Of a DNA stretch of 64,000 bases, positions 9,961 to 19,447 are shown piece after piece. This DNA comes from Callorhinus ursinus (Eukaryota; Chordata; Mammalia; Carnivora; Otariidae), in contig NW_020313278.1 of the NCBI RefSeq assembly GCF_003265705.1, positions 300,489 through 364,488 on the forward strand, written 5' to 3'. The notes under the pieces were generated by a model. That model did not search any database and had not been told where the DNA came from. It was given only the letters and a program-made list of their open reading frames with translations. Position 1 is the first letter of the stretch; the number at the start of each line of letters is the position of its first letter. A program made the position numbers and the translations under genes.

Positions 9961-10560
9961 AGACGTGCCCTAGGCCCAGAGAGAAAGCAGACTATCTGTT
10001 CTATCCCACAGCCTAAGACCAAAAAGGAAGTCTGAGAATCCCTGGAAGCAGCAGGGTTCTGCCACATCTGGATCCCTGGATTCTCAGCTCTGGCAAAGCC
10101 CCTCTGTGAGGACACAGCGGGACCAGGCAAGGACTCTCTAAACTGGGGGGCAGGACCAAGAAAAGGCCTTCCAGGAAATAAAGAAACTGCTGGCGAGCAC
10201 CCCTGCATCGGGACTGCCAGGTGTAACGCGGCCCAGTCAACCTCTTCGTTCATGAAAGAGGTTGTCCTATTGGAATCCCTGTTCCAGACCCACCAGCCCA
10301 CGTGGGATGATTGCCACTGGAGTCTCCTGACGCTCTCCACCGTGGAAGAACGCCGACAAATCCTGGGAGTCCTCACCCAAACAGTGGGTCCATGGCAGCG
10401 GCCTGTGGCCCACCTCTCGAAACACCTGGACCCAGTGGCATCACATTGGCCACCATGTCTCTGGGCCCAAGCTGCCACAGTGGCCCTGATTAGGGAGGCT
10501 GATAAACTGGCCTTAGGACAGGGCATCAACGTCACAATTCCCCCATGCAGTTACGGCCCC
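9961..10560 (+). pseudogene. pol: pol, RT connection region carrying a gag insert
   Basis: Connection-domain motifs flank a foreign segment. 'VNLFVHERG' (about 10236-10262) is in one frame. The sequence then switches to capsid-like DNA at 10264-10364 and returns to pol with 'GVLTQTVGPWQRPVAHLSKH' from 10366, in a different frame from the upstream part. The open frame 10252-10629 reads gag-derived and pol-derived codons together, but it starts at an ATG created near the junction. 'LDPVASHWPPCLWAQAATVA' and a 'LALGQG' block follow normally. In intact relatives only a handful of residues separate the two flanking motifs. Confidence 0.85.
10264..10364 (+). repeat. Second copy of a gag capsid segment inside pol
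   Basis: These 101 bases align without gaps to 7887-7987 in gag, about 86-88% identical by eye (best in the central 90 bases). Both encode 'ESLFQTHQP.WDDC' through 'EERRQIL'. The inserted copy has ACG (Thr) after 'QP' where the gag copy has ATG (Met), so it was not simply copied from the present, decayed gag. Confidence 0.9.
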
Positions 10561-10624
10561 AGTGAATGGACAGGGACACGAATGGCTGACGAGCTCCAGA
10601 ATGGCCCGTTACCAAGGACTGTTA

Positions 10625-11170
10625 TGTGAGGACCGCCCCCACCCCCGCAGTTGGGCTCAAGACCGTGCGGACTCTAAACCTCACCCCCTTCCAGCCAGCA
10701 GAGGAAGGACCGCCTGATCACGACCATGAAGAGGTAATAGACGAAGTTTACTCCAGCACACCGGACTGGACGGATGTCGCCCTCTCAGATCCTGACTTAA
10801 GCCTTCACGGACAGAAGCAGCTTCATTCGAGGAGGACAACGGAGAGCCGGATTCGTGGCGAGCACTGTCAATAACATTATACAGGCCCGAGCCTTACCCC
10901 AAGGATGGTCCACACAGCGAGCCAAACGCTGGGCATGAATCCAGGCACTACAACATGCAAAAGGAAAATGAGGAAACATCTATACCAATTGAAGGTATGC
11001 CTTTGCCACCCTACACCTTGTTAATGGCATCCCACGGGGCCATTAACAAGGAAGAAATCCTCCAACTGCTGGAAGTAGTCTGGCATCAAAGGGGCACAGA
11101 CTTTGTCATTGGGGGAAACCGCCTGGCTGACCAGACGGCAAGGCCAGCGGCAGAAAAACAGGGTTCCCCC
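10625..11170 (+). pseudogene. pol: pol, RNase H domain (broken)
   Basis: 'DWTDVALSDPDL' is followed in another frame by 'FTDRSSFIRGGQRRAGF' at 10804-10854. The first catalytic Asp (10810-10812) is present but the following Gly is Arg. 'NIYTN' with a stop, then 'RYAFATLH' near 10975-11010, holds the region of a later acidic residue, here Asn. The domain closes with 'GNRLADQTARPAAEK' at about 11114-11158, in the 174-codon open frame 10955-11479. It is inactive by frameshift and by loss of key residues. Confidence 0.8.
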
Positions 11171-12305
11171 AGGGAACTGGGATGGGCCACTAAACTCTCG
11201 TTAGCTCCAGTGTTGCCTCCTGTCCCAAATTACACCAAGGAAGAAGAATTATGGGCAAAAAATGAGGGGGGGGAAATAAAAGGAGAAGGGGGCCGGTGGA
11301 AACTGCCCAGCCAGAGACTTCCCATCCCCAGTCCTGTAGCAATCCCCCTAATAAAGCAACATCACGAACTCACTTGGGAAAAACAGCCCTGGAGAAAACT
11401 GCTGGGCAGATACTATTTCATCCTCAAACTCCCCACCCTGTGTGCCCAAACAGGCACTAGGTGCAGTATATACACATGAAATAAGGCAAATCAAGGACCT
11501 AGACCAAGCCCCAGGATACAAACAATGGGCACTATGCCTTTCAAGGACCTGGAGACTGACTTCATAGAGGTCAAGCCATGCCAAGAATACCCATACCTCC
11601 TGGTCCTAGTTTGCACTCAGGGTGAGTTGAGGCTTACCCCACGTGCACAGAGAAGGCACGAGAAGTAATAAAAGCCCTCTTGGGAGAGGTCATCCCCAGG
11701 TATGGGCTTCCCCTTTCCATCGGCTCAGACAACGGACCAAGTTTCGTGGCAGAAATAGTCCAAGGCTAGCCAAAACCTTAAAAATAAAATGGAAGCTCCA
11801 TACAGCATACAGACCCCAGAGCTCAGGGAAAGTAGAGTGCATGAACCAGACTCTTAAAACAATTTTAGCCAAACTCTGCCAGGAAACTCCTGGGTGGAAA
11901 TGTTACCGCTAGCCCTGCGCAGGGCACACTCTATAGAGATTGTCTATGGCAGGCCACCCCCCCATAATAAGCAGGCTTAGAGGAGACCTCAAACAGATTA
12001 GAGACTTAGAAATGTCCCGACACCTCCAAGCCCTGGGAAAAACTCTACGCCACATCTCCCCAGAAGTTTTAGAAAGGATCCCTACCCCCATGGGTAATTG
12101 GGCCCATCCCCACCAACCATGGGACATGATAATGGGTAAAAGATTGGAAGAAGGAGCCGCTCCAACCCACTTGGGCAGGCCCCCATCTAGTAATATCAGC
12201 AACTCCCATGCTGTTAAAGTTGCAGGTATCACTCCCTGGATCCATCACTGCCGAGTAAAGAAGGCAGCAGCCCTCGCCAACCCACATGATTGGCAGACAG
12301 CCTGA
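11171..12305 (+). pseudogene. pol: pol, integrase (broken)
   Basis: The amino-terminal zinc domain is visible as 'IKQHHELTW' (from 11350) and a degraded Cys pair. The catalytic triad is readable: Asp 11558-11560 in 'ETDFIEV', Asp 11728-11730 in 'GSDNGPSFVAE', Glu 11835-11837 in 'SSGKVECMNQTL'. The second Asp and Glu are 107 bases apart, one short of the 108 needed for a D-D-35-E spacing, so a single-base deletion lies between them. The carboxyl end 'AVKVAGITPWIHHCRVKKAA' is open to TGA 12303-12305. In an intact virus it would insert the DNA and make the 4-bp duplication seen here. Confidence 0.85.
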
Positions 12306-12422
12306 GACCCGACCGACCCCCTCAAGTTAAAGACCCAGAAGACGACCCAGCAGCCCACAGCTGCCAGGGGGGCCTCTGGCCCCACCTGACGCCCCACAGA
12401 AATCCACGGATCCCCCACTTGA

Positions 12423-12692
12423 GGAGTCCACGACCTTGCTCCAGTCGCAGACCTGGAGGCCGAGCAGTCAACACACGGTGGAAGCTTGAGGAACTCAACA
12501 GGGAACATTTGGACACTGACGTCTTGGTGCCATCCCATACCAGTAATAATAGTGGCACTTGTGGCCCTGGTGTTCTCCGTGGGTCTAGCTGAATCAGCCC
12601 CAGGCGACTGGAATTGGACACAGAAAATCACCCTAGCCATAGTCTTTATAGGTATAGTGAGTCTATTCAGTGGAATCTCCTGCTTCTTGTAA
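12423..12692 (+). other. Open frame with two hydrophobic segments between pol and env
   Basis: The frame is open from 12423 to TAA 12690-12692 (89 codons) with no ATG. It contains 'VIIVALVALVFSVGLAES' and, after 'DWNWTQK', 'ITLAIVFIGIVSLFSGISCF', both long enough to span a membrane. Position suggests a remnant of the env leader or signal region, or an older overlapping env start. I do not recognise the family and it may be chance. The usual gammaretroviral env begins at or inside the pol end, so a 410-bp spacer here is unusual. Confidence 0.4.
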
Positions 12693-12714
12693 GTGTCCCT
12701 GCCCCTGCTTTAAA

Positions 12715-13761
12715 ATGAATCCTTTGATGCTAACGCTGCGGCTGTTGGTTATAGGGCTAAGCTCGGGCTACCTGGATGATGACATGACTGGGGACAGTCA
12801 ATCGCACCAGCCGCAAGGTGTGAGGATGCTAGGGGGCACCAGCCAACCGCCGTGTACATGCCAGCATTACCACCAGCCCTCTTAGTCAAATGTCCTCCAG
12901 ACATGTGCTAGAGCCCACCTGACCCTCTGTCAACACGAGGGTCTATTCTACGTGTCCAGTCACCCGACAGATCGATGCCCCAACTGCTATGCGGCCCTGC
13001 CCCCTGGGGATCCCCCGCCTCCTCGACGGCCTCTCCCCACTCCTGTCCAGAAGGCCCCTGCCCGAACCCTCACTCTCACTCTAGCTATGGCCATTCCCAA
13101 CCCAGGACAGGCAACACCAACCCCACGGTCTCCCTGTTCTTGCACCTCAGTATACCCTAGCATGCCGAGACAATGTTATGACCTGAGGGAGGTCACTATT
13201 TGTCACAGTAAAGGAAAGGAACTCATGACTGGAAGTATTAAGCCTAGGCTGTATTGGGGCTATAGGGATCCAAGATGTCCCGAGGTAAAGGGTCCAACCT
13301 GCTGGGAACCTGCTAAGGCTTCCTCCCCATCGGGGACCTCTTGCCTTAGACCCTCAAGTAAGTGATGTGACAGAAGGGGTCCACCACTTACTCAACACAG
13401 CCAACCCTCGCTTGGCCGCTGATTGCTGGCTCTGCCTGCAGACCGGGCCCCTTCAGCTTATAGCAAGCTCCCTGAGTTTCCTTAACCTGATCAGGCCCAC
13501 AGCCGACCCCTCCCAAGCCTGCAGAGATAGACCCCAAATCAGCCAATGTACTGTTGTCTTGCCAGGCCCCTGACTGTGTCCATTATCCTGGGGGAACACA
13601 TTCAGTAGGAAGTCTGTCCGCCACCCAATGTCTCCAAATCCACAACTGCCCTTCACTTGATGGGTGCACATCTGCCACACCATGGTGCACTCCAGAACCT
13701 AGCACCCTTTTCATGTGTGGGAGATACATTTATCGATGTTGCCAGCTAACAGGACAGGGAC
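12715..13761 (+). pseudogene. env: env, surface subunit (SU), broken
   Basis: ATG 12715 starts 'MNPLMLTLRLLVIGLSSG', a plausible signal peptide. The frame continues to 13365 with a single nonsense codon (TAG 12883-12885) and is rich in Cys and Pro ('RCPNCYAALPPGDPPPP'), like a receptor-binding domain plus proline-rich hinge. The next frame (13367-13573) has 'LAADCWLCLQ' with CWLC at 13424-13435, the SU motif that forms the labile disulfide to TM in gammaretroviruses. A third frame (13554-13805) carries 'LFMCGRYIYRCC'. At least one stop and two frameshifts prevent a full SU. Confidence 0.8.
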
Positions 13762-14430
13762 ATGTACATGGGTGCTTCTTACTCCCTGGGTATAGTGCCC
13801 AGTAATCAATCCCTTCCCATCCCCTTGTTGGCACGCACGTGGTCTAAGAGGACCATCCAAGTCACCCCGCTATTGGTTGAACTAGGCATGACAACAGCCG
13901 TGGGCAGGCAGACAGGAGCAGTCACCTCATCCTGTTACTACAACCAGCTGCCAGAAAATCTCACAGAAGATACGGAGCAGGTGGCTAAGTCTATAATGAC
14001 TATACAAGATCAGATAGACTCCCTAGCAGCCGTGGTACTACAAAAACAAAGGAGCTTAGACCTGCTCACTGCTGAAAAGAGGGGACTCTGCCTCTTCCTG
14101 AATGAGGAATGTTGTTTCTACATGAACCAGTCAGGGTTATCCAGAGACACAATCCAACAACTCCAAGATCGGACTGTACGCAGGAGCCAAGAATTAGCCA
14201 ACTCTTGGGGTAACTGGTATAATGTCTGGGGCTGGGCCACATGGCTCCTTCCCTTAGCTGGCTCACTCCTCATGATTCTATTGGCGCTCCTGTTCGGTCC
14301 ATGTATTATTAATCTTATCACCCCTTTCATCAGCTCTCGGATGAAATCAATTAAATTGCCACTGCTGGTAACTCAGTACAGACCTCTAGACCAACAAAAA
14401 CCCAATGGTAATGGTCAATGCCCATTCTAA
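13762..14430 (+). CDS. env: env, SU tail plus intact transmembrane (TM) subunit frame, 222 codons
   Basis: An uninterrupted frame from ATG 13762 to TAA 14428-14430. Residues 1-30 are the SU end, closing with dibasic K29-R30 ('RTWSKR'), which fits the furin consensus only poorly. Residues 31-48 are a fusion-peptide-like stretch. Residues 65-109 are a heptad-type helix whose end (93-109) occupies the place of the so-called immunosuppressive segment. CX6CC is at C110-C117-C118. There are N-glycosylation sites at N15, N66 and N122. A Trp-rich membrane-proximal segment lies at 149-161, a membrane anchor at about 159-183 and a tail to 222. In the family, TM drives membrane fusion. The start is within SU, so no signal peptide precedes it; whether it is translated is unknown. 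Confidence 0.8.
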   Translation: MYMGASYSLGIVPSNQSLPIPLLARTWSKRTIQVTPLLVELGMTTAVGRQTGAVTSSCYYNQLPENLTEDTEQVAKSIMTIQDQIDSLAAVVLQKQRSLDLLTAEKRGLCLFLNEECCFYMNQSGLSRDTIQQLQDRTVRRSQELANSWGNWYNVWGWATWLLPLAGSLLMILLALLFGPCIINLITPFISSRMKSIKLPLLVTQYRPLDQQKPNGNGQCPF

Positions 14431-14444
14431 GTTAGAAAAGGCTT

Positions 14445-14457
14445 GGAAAGGGGGGCA
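14445..14457 (+). other. Polypurine tract
   Basis: 'ggaaaggggggca' lies directly before the TG of the 3' LTR and 15 bases after the env stop. This is the plus-strand primer site and it fixes the LTR boundary. Confidence 0.85.
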
Positions 14458-14866
14458 TGAAGAGGAAAATTACCCAGAGCAGCCCAGGCCAGGAGGCGCC
14501 AGTAGATGAAAAGTTGCTAGAAAGAGCAAGAGATAACTAGAAGCCCCCCTGGAAGCAAGAGATAACCAGCTGTTTCTGCTTCTGTAAACAGGCTTCCTGC
14601 CACAAACCCTTACACTGCCCTAACCATCGTTCCCACCTAAAGCAAACCCCTGCCTCCCCCCAGTTTAAACCCACCTACCAGCAGTCAGCATAGCCCTTGG
14701 AACCTGACCCCCTGCACTCCCCTATAAAAACCCTGTAACCCCACTACCCAGGGCCCAGAATTTCGAGTGCGAGCTCGTCTGGGTCCGCCGGCATAAAATA
14801 AACCCGAATTCTCCTGCTTCTCCCTGTGTTGCTTGTTTCTCACTGCTCTGATTATTCTCCACAACA
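14458..14866 (+). repeat. 3' LTR of the provirus
   Basis: It is 409 bp, TGAAGAGG to CAACA, and is followed by the right target duplication ATAG. TATAAAAA is at 14723-14730 and an AATAAA polyadenylation signal at 14797-14802. Many differences from the 5' copy lie in the last 80 bases. Confidence 0.95.
14797..14802 (+). terminator. Polyadenylation signal in the 3' LTR
   Basis: AATAAA within 'gcataaaataaacccg'. The equivalent place in the 5' LTR is four bases shorter and has no AATAAA. Confidence 0.75.
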
Positions 14867-14961
14867 ATAGCACAGGTCAAGTGATGGGCTTCCACACTGC
14901 AGGCCACAGAGTGCTAAGTAGAGGGCTGGATGCTTCAGAACAAGGATCTTCTCTAAACAGT

Positions 14962-15082
14962 TGAGTCTCAGGGCTTGTCCCCTAGAGATTCCGATTGAGG
15001 TCTGGAATAAAGCCCAGGGATGTGGGGTTTGGTTTTACTCTGGCGATTCTCCTGCAGAGCCAGGTTTGAGACTACTGCTTTC
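14962..15082 (+). repeat. MER20-like hAT fragment
   Basis: 'agattccgattgaggtctgg', 'cagggatgtggggtttggtt' and 'gtttgagactactgctt' resemble the right half of the nonautonomous hAT element MER20. Old and partial. Confidence 0.5.
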
Positions 15083-15215
15083 ATTTCACACATGCAGCCT
15101 GAGCACCCACTGTGCGCCAGACCCTTCTGCTGAGTGCTGAGACAGACATCAATAAAACGCAGCCCCTGACCTCGAGGACCTCCCAGGTGAGTCGTAAGAC
15201 AAACAAACTGACATA
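15083..15215 (-). repeat. L2 3' end fragment
   Basis: 'cctgagcacccactgtgcgc', 'cagacccttctgctgagtgc' and 'cagcccctgacctcgaggac' read as the reverse complement of the L2 terminus. Confidence 0.65.
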
Positions 15216-16029
15216 CGACTATGGTGGTGTGTGAGAAGGAATCAGCTGAGCTTACCCAGCTTTTTCACACCAATGAGACACCCTGGCTTTCCAAAAAGAG
15301 CGTCCAGTTGGTGCTTGCTTCCTCCGCAAACTCCCCAAACCACTCAGCTTCCCTTTTCATTAATTACTGCCTCTTTGCAGCTTTATCTTACCCCCACACC
15401 TGGTCGCGTGGTTCTGACCCTGGGCTGTCACATTCATAGCAATTCGGACATTTCTGCTTTACTGTCTCACTCTGGTTCACTAAGATGGACCCTCTGCCCA
15501 GTCACAATTATACAGAAGGATGTTCTACCAACCTCTTCCCTACTCCCTCTACTGCGGGTGGAGAAAGTTCTAGATACCCTTGGTCTCTCAAATGGGTTAG
15601 GAATAAATGCTGTGTGAGCACCAAAGCGGACTTGGTTCATTCTGCTTTACCTGGATGTTGAAGAAGCCATCGTCCTTTCTCAACAAGGAGAGGATTATGG
15701 ACCTGAGACCCATTTCCAGGAGGCAGAAAGGGGATGGTGATAATGACACATCTTATTAATTAAAAAGAGATTCTGTTTTCTCCCAACTGAAAGAGAATTT
15801 GGGAGATGGGGTTGAAAATTCTCCTTGGAAGTAAGTGGATTTGCATCCTGGGCAGTCGGAGTTCTCTGAAAGCTAGGCTCTTGTCAACCTTTTTACTCTT
15901 GCCTATGCCTAGTTGCCAGGCAGGAGCAAGACAGAAGGGAACACTGCCTGGATGCCAAACCCCAAACCAAACTGGAGAAGCCACTGGTTTCTCATGGGTT
16001 TCCACCTGATGCAAAGCAGAAATGCCAGG
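15216..16029. other. Unique sequence
   Basis: No repeat or gene is recognised. Overlapping open frames near 15231-15617 have no domain or conserved-looking composition. Confidence 0.45.
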
Positions 16030-16148
16030 ATGCCTATGACATGAGTTTGTAGTAGTAAAAATCTGGAAGGAAAAAAACAGATTAATTAAAATATGCCACA
16101 TATAAAGAGTGAGAGAGTATGCAGTCATTACAAAAGAATGAGATCTCT
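16030..16148 (+). repeat. Ancient L1 3' UTR, left part
   Basis: 'tagtaaaaatctggaaggaa', 'atatgccacatataaagagt' and 'atgcagtcattacaaaagaa' match an old L1M-type 3' end. It resumes at 17998 after the younger L1, making this the receiving element. Confidence 0.6.
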
Positions 16149-17997
16149 CAATGGAACAGAATCGAGAGCCCAGAAGTGGACCCTCAACTCTATGGTCAAC
16201 TCATCTTTGACAAAGCAGGAAAGAATGTCCAATGGAAAAAAGTCTCTTCAACAAATGGTGTTGGGAAAATTGGACAGCCACATGCAGAAGAATGAAACTG
16301 GACCATTTCCTTACACCACACACAAAAATAGACTCCAGATGGTTGAAAGACCTAAATGTGAGACAGGAGTCCATCAACATCCTAGAGGATAACACAGGCA
16401 GCAACCTGTTTGACCTCAGCCGCAGCAACTTCTTCCTAGAAACATCGCCAAAGGCAAGGGAAGCAAGGGCAAAAATGAACTATTGGGACTTCATCAAGAT
16501 AAAAAGCTTTTGCACAGCAAAAGAAACAGTCCACAAAACCAAAAGACAGCCGACAGAATGGGAGAAAATATTTGCAAATGACATATCAGATAAAGGGCTG
16601 GTATCCAAAATCTATAAAGAACTTATCAAACTCAACACCCAAAGAACAAATAATCCAGTTGAGAAATGGGCAGAAGACATAAACAGGCATTTTTCCAAAG
16701 ACAACATCCAAATAGCCAACAGACACATGAAAAAGTGCTCAACATCACTTGGCATCAGGGAAATCCAAATCAAAACCTCAATGATATACCACTAATGATA
16801 TACCACTATGGCTAAAATTAAGTTAGGAAATGACAGATGTTGGCGAGGATGCGGAGAAAGGGGAACCCTCCTACACTGTTGGTGGGAATGCAAGCTGGTG
16901 CAGCCACTCTGGAAAACAGTATGGAGGTTCCTCAAAAAGTTGAAAATAGAGCTACCGTACAACTGAGCAATTGTACTACTGGGTATTTACCCCAAAGGTA
17001 CAAATGTAGTGATCCAAAGGGGTACGTGCACCCCGATGTTTATGGCAGCAATGTCCACAATAGCCAAACTATGGAAAGAGCCAAGATGTCCATCAACAGA
17101 TGAATGGATAAAGATGTGGTATATATATACAATGGAATATTATGCAGCCATCAAAAGGAACGAAATCTTGCCATTTGCAACGATATGGATGGAACTAGAG
17201 GGTATTATGCTAAGCGAAATAAGTCAATCAGAGAAAGACATGTATCATATGATCTCACTGATAAGAGGAATTCTTAATCTCAGGAAACAAACTGAGGGTT
17301 GCTGAAGTGATGGGGAGTGGGAGGGAGGGGGTGGCTGGGTGATAGACATGGGGGAGGGTATGTGCTATGGTGAGCGCTGTGAATTGTGTTAAGACTGATT
17401 AATCACAGACCTGTACCTCTGAAACAAATAATACATTATATGTTAAAAAAAAAAGTAGGAAGGGGAAAATGAAGGGGGGGAAATCAGAGGGGGAGATGAA
17501 CTGTGAGAGACTATGGACTCTGAGAAACAAGCTGAGGGTTCTAGAGGGGAGGAGGGTGGGGGGACGGGTTAGCCTGGTGATGGGTATTAAAGAGGGCACA
17601 TTCTGCATGGAGCACTGGGTGTTATGAACAAACAATGAATCATGGAACACTACACCAAAACTAATGATGTAATGTATGGTGATTAACATAACAATAAAAA
17701 GTGATTAAAACACACACACATACACACACAAAAACAAAAAAAACAAAAAAACTAATGATGTAGGGCGCCTGGGTGACTCAGTTGGTTAAGCGACTGCCTT
17801 CGGCTCAGGTCATGATCCTGGAGTCCCGGGATCGAGTCCTGCATCGGGCTCCCTGCTCAGCAGGGAGTCTGCTTCTCCCTCTGACCCTCTTCTCTCTCGT
17901 GCTATCCCTCATTCTCTCTCAAATAAATAAAATCTTCAAAAACTAATGATGTAATGTACAGTGATTAACATAACATAATAAAATAAAATTTAAGAAA
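16149..17997 (+). mobile_element. Carnivore L1, 5'-truncated, ORF2 end and long 3' UTR
   Basis: ORF2 carboxyl-terminal coding is recognisable at 16150-16795 (187-codon frame 16232-16795: '[17 protein letters not shown]', '[15 protein letters not shown]') and 17009-17305 ('MWYIYTMEYYAAIKRNEI'), with frameshifts between. The 3' UTR has two successive tail modules: one ends in A10 at about 17444, the next has 'actctgagaaacaagctgag' and 'gagcactgggtgttatg'. 'agatctct' flanks it (16141-16148 and 17998-18005), consistent with a short target duplication. A Can-SINE interrupts the tail. It encoded an endonuclease-reverse transcriptase but is dead. Confidence 0.85.
17763..17937 (+). mobile_element. 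Can-SINE
   Basis: Head 'gggcgcctgggtgactcag', body 'cggctcaggtcatgatcctg', tail 'caaataaataaaatcttc'. The 16-bp target duplication 'aaaaactaatgatgta' is exact (17747-17762 and 17938-17953) and consists of L1 tail sequence, so it inserted into the L1. Confidence 0.95.
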
Positions 17998-18215
17998 AGA
18001 TCTCTAAGATTTCTTAAGTGGAAAAGAGACTCAAAACACTACAGGATGTTTCTATTTTTATGTAAGAAAATAAACGCACACACATGCACACACACACTAT
18101 TTACAGTAATTACTGAGAAGGACTACAGAAAGGGTTGAAGAGATCCTGTACTTTTTATTCTAAATCTCCCATTTTCATTTCTTACTTTTATTCAAAAATA
18201 TGGTCTTACACCTTA
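17998..18215 (+). repeat. Ancient L1 3' UTR, right part
   Basis: 'gatctctaagatttcttaag', 'tgtttctatttttatgtaag' and 'ctgagaaggactacagaaag' continue the ancient L1 end begun at 16030. A CA-rich patch lies at 18073-18100. Confidence 0.55.
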
Positions 18216-19447
18216 AATGGTGGGGTTATGGATTTTTAACTTTATAATTATATGTGTGTATATGTTGATGTATATATTAATCATATATACATTATTACAT
18301 AAATATATACAAAAGGAAAATATCTGCCTATATATATACTCAAACATTACACACCAAAGTGTGTTCAAATTATCAGCTTCTTTATCTTATTCATTGGTGA
18401 CTGGAGTATCTACCACAGTCCTGGGACTTAGTTACTTAATATAGGACAGTAAATGTCCACTATTACTGAATTGAGGAAACAGCAGTCCCACTATTTTCTA
18501 CAGGCCAACCCTTAATATCATTTTTACCAAGAAAGGTTCTAATTTCTTTATGTGCTTTATTCAGTGATTCATTTACCCACCCAAGAAACATTCAGCATGC
18601 TAGTCAAGAACAAAGAGCAAAGATGGATAAAGTCAGTCTCATTAAGTCTCCTGCCTTGTCCTACACTTGATCTTCTGGGAGCGTGACCTTTCTGGGGGAG
18701 AAAGGACTGTGTGGAGGGAGATTTTGTGTCATTATAAAAGTGACCCAATACCCAGAGAAAACCCCACACTGACCCAAGTCTGCCATTGGCAACATTGATT
18801 CATGTTTCACATGGGGACATCAAAGGGAGTTCCTGAAAGATGAAAGATACATACTTAAAAGTTATTTGTGGGGAAATAACTGAATGAGCATACACACCTG
18901 TTCTTTCCACTCAAAACAGATGATCAAATGACAGTAAAATATGACATGGTATTAGCCAATAGGACAGAGAATATAGGATGGAAGACAATAGGAGATGGGA
19001 AATAAAACTGGAGGAAGTTACAAGGGAAGTGTTTGGGGAGGGGAAAGGATGATATGTGAGCAGCGACTCCCTCCTCCAGAAGGCCCCAGAGCTCCCAATG
19101 AGCCAGCTACTCAAGGCATAAGGAAACTAATTTTACAGAGAATAGTTAGATCCTCTGTTTTCCTCTAGACCCTCATAGCCACTATAAGAACTTGAAGGTT
19201 TATGTTCTGAAGAAATTTTAACAGCGAGCCTACAGACTTGGGACTTCAAGCCAGGTTGAGGGCTAAGGTTCTCTACTCCCAGAATACCAGCAGCCAGGCA
19301 CTTATCTTCCCAAGAGGAAGAATGGAAGCTTTATTTCTGGAGAAGCCCAGGGAAGCAAATTTCAGCCATTACTAACATTTTGGGTCCTTTGATGAAAAAG
19401 ATGCAACATTAGATGATTTTTTTTTCAAGTGAAACATACAGGATAAT
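18216..19447. other. Unique AT-rich sequence
   Basis: No gene or clear repeat. There are several AT dinucleotide patches at 18240-18340. Confidence 0.4.

Larger units (their letters stand above)
6054..14866 (+). mobile_element. Class I (gammaretrovirus-like) endogenous provirus
   Basis: This is a complete proviral frame: 5' LTR, primer-binding site, leader, gag, pol in the order PR-RT-RNase H-IN, env, polypurine tract, 3' LTR. ATAG flanks both ends exactly (6050-6053 and 14867-14870), a 4-bp target duplication typical of gammaretrovirus integrase. The gag UAG and the protease active site share a frame, as in readthrough-type gammaretroviruses. SU has a CWLC motif and TM a CX6CC motif. All genes except the TM part of env are broken. 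Internal sequence is about 8.0 kb. It is an old inherited copy with no sign of being replication-competent. Confidence 0.95.

Noticed and set aside
9855..10535. A 226-codon minus-strand open frame, the longest in the window
   Set aside because: It lies antisense to the decayed pol and gag insert and has no recognisable domain. Its length follows from the GC-rich sense coding sequence.
10252..10629. A possible genuine gag-pol fusion gene (125 codons)
   Set aside because: The frame is open, but its ATG arises at the insertion junction, the upstream pol frame differs, and a stop follows at 10629. It is more simply a rearranged fossil.
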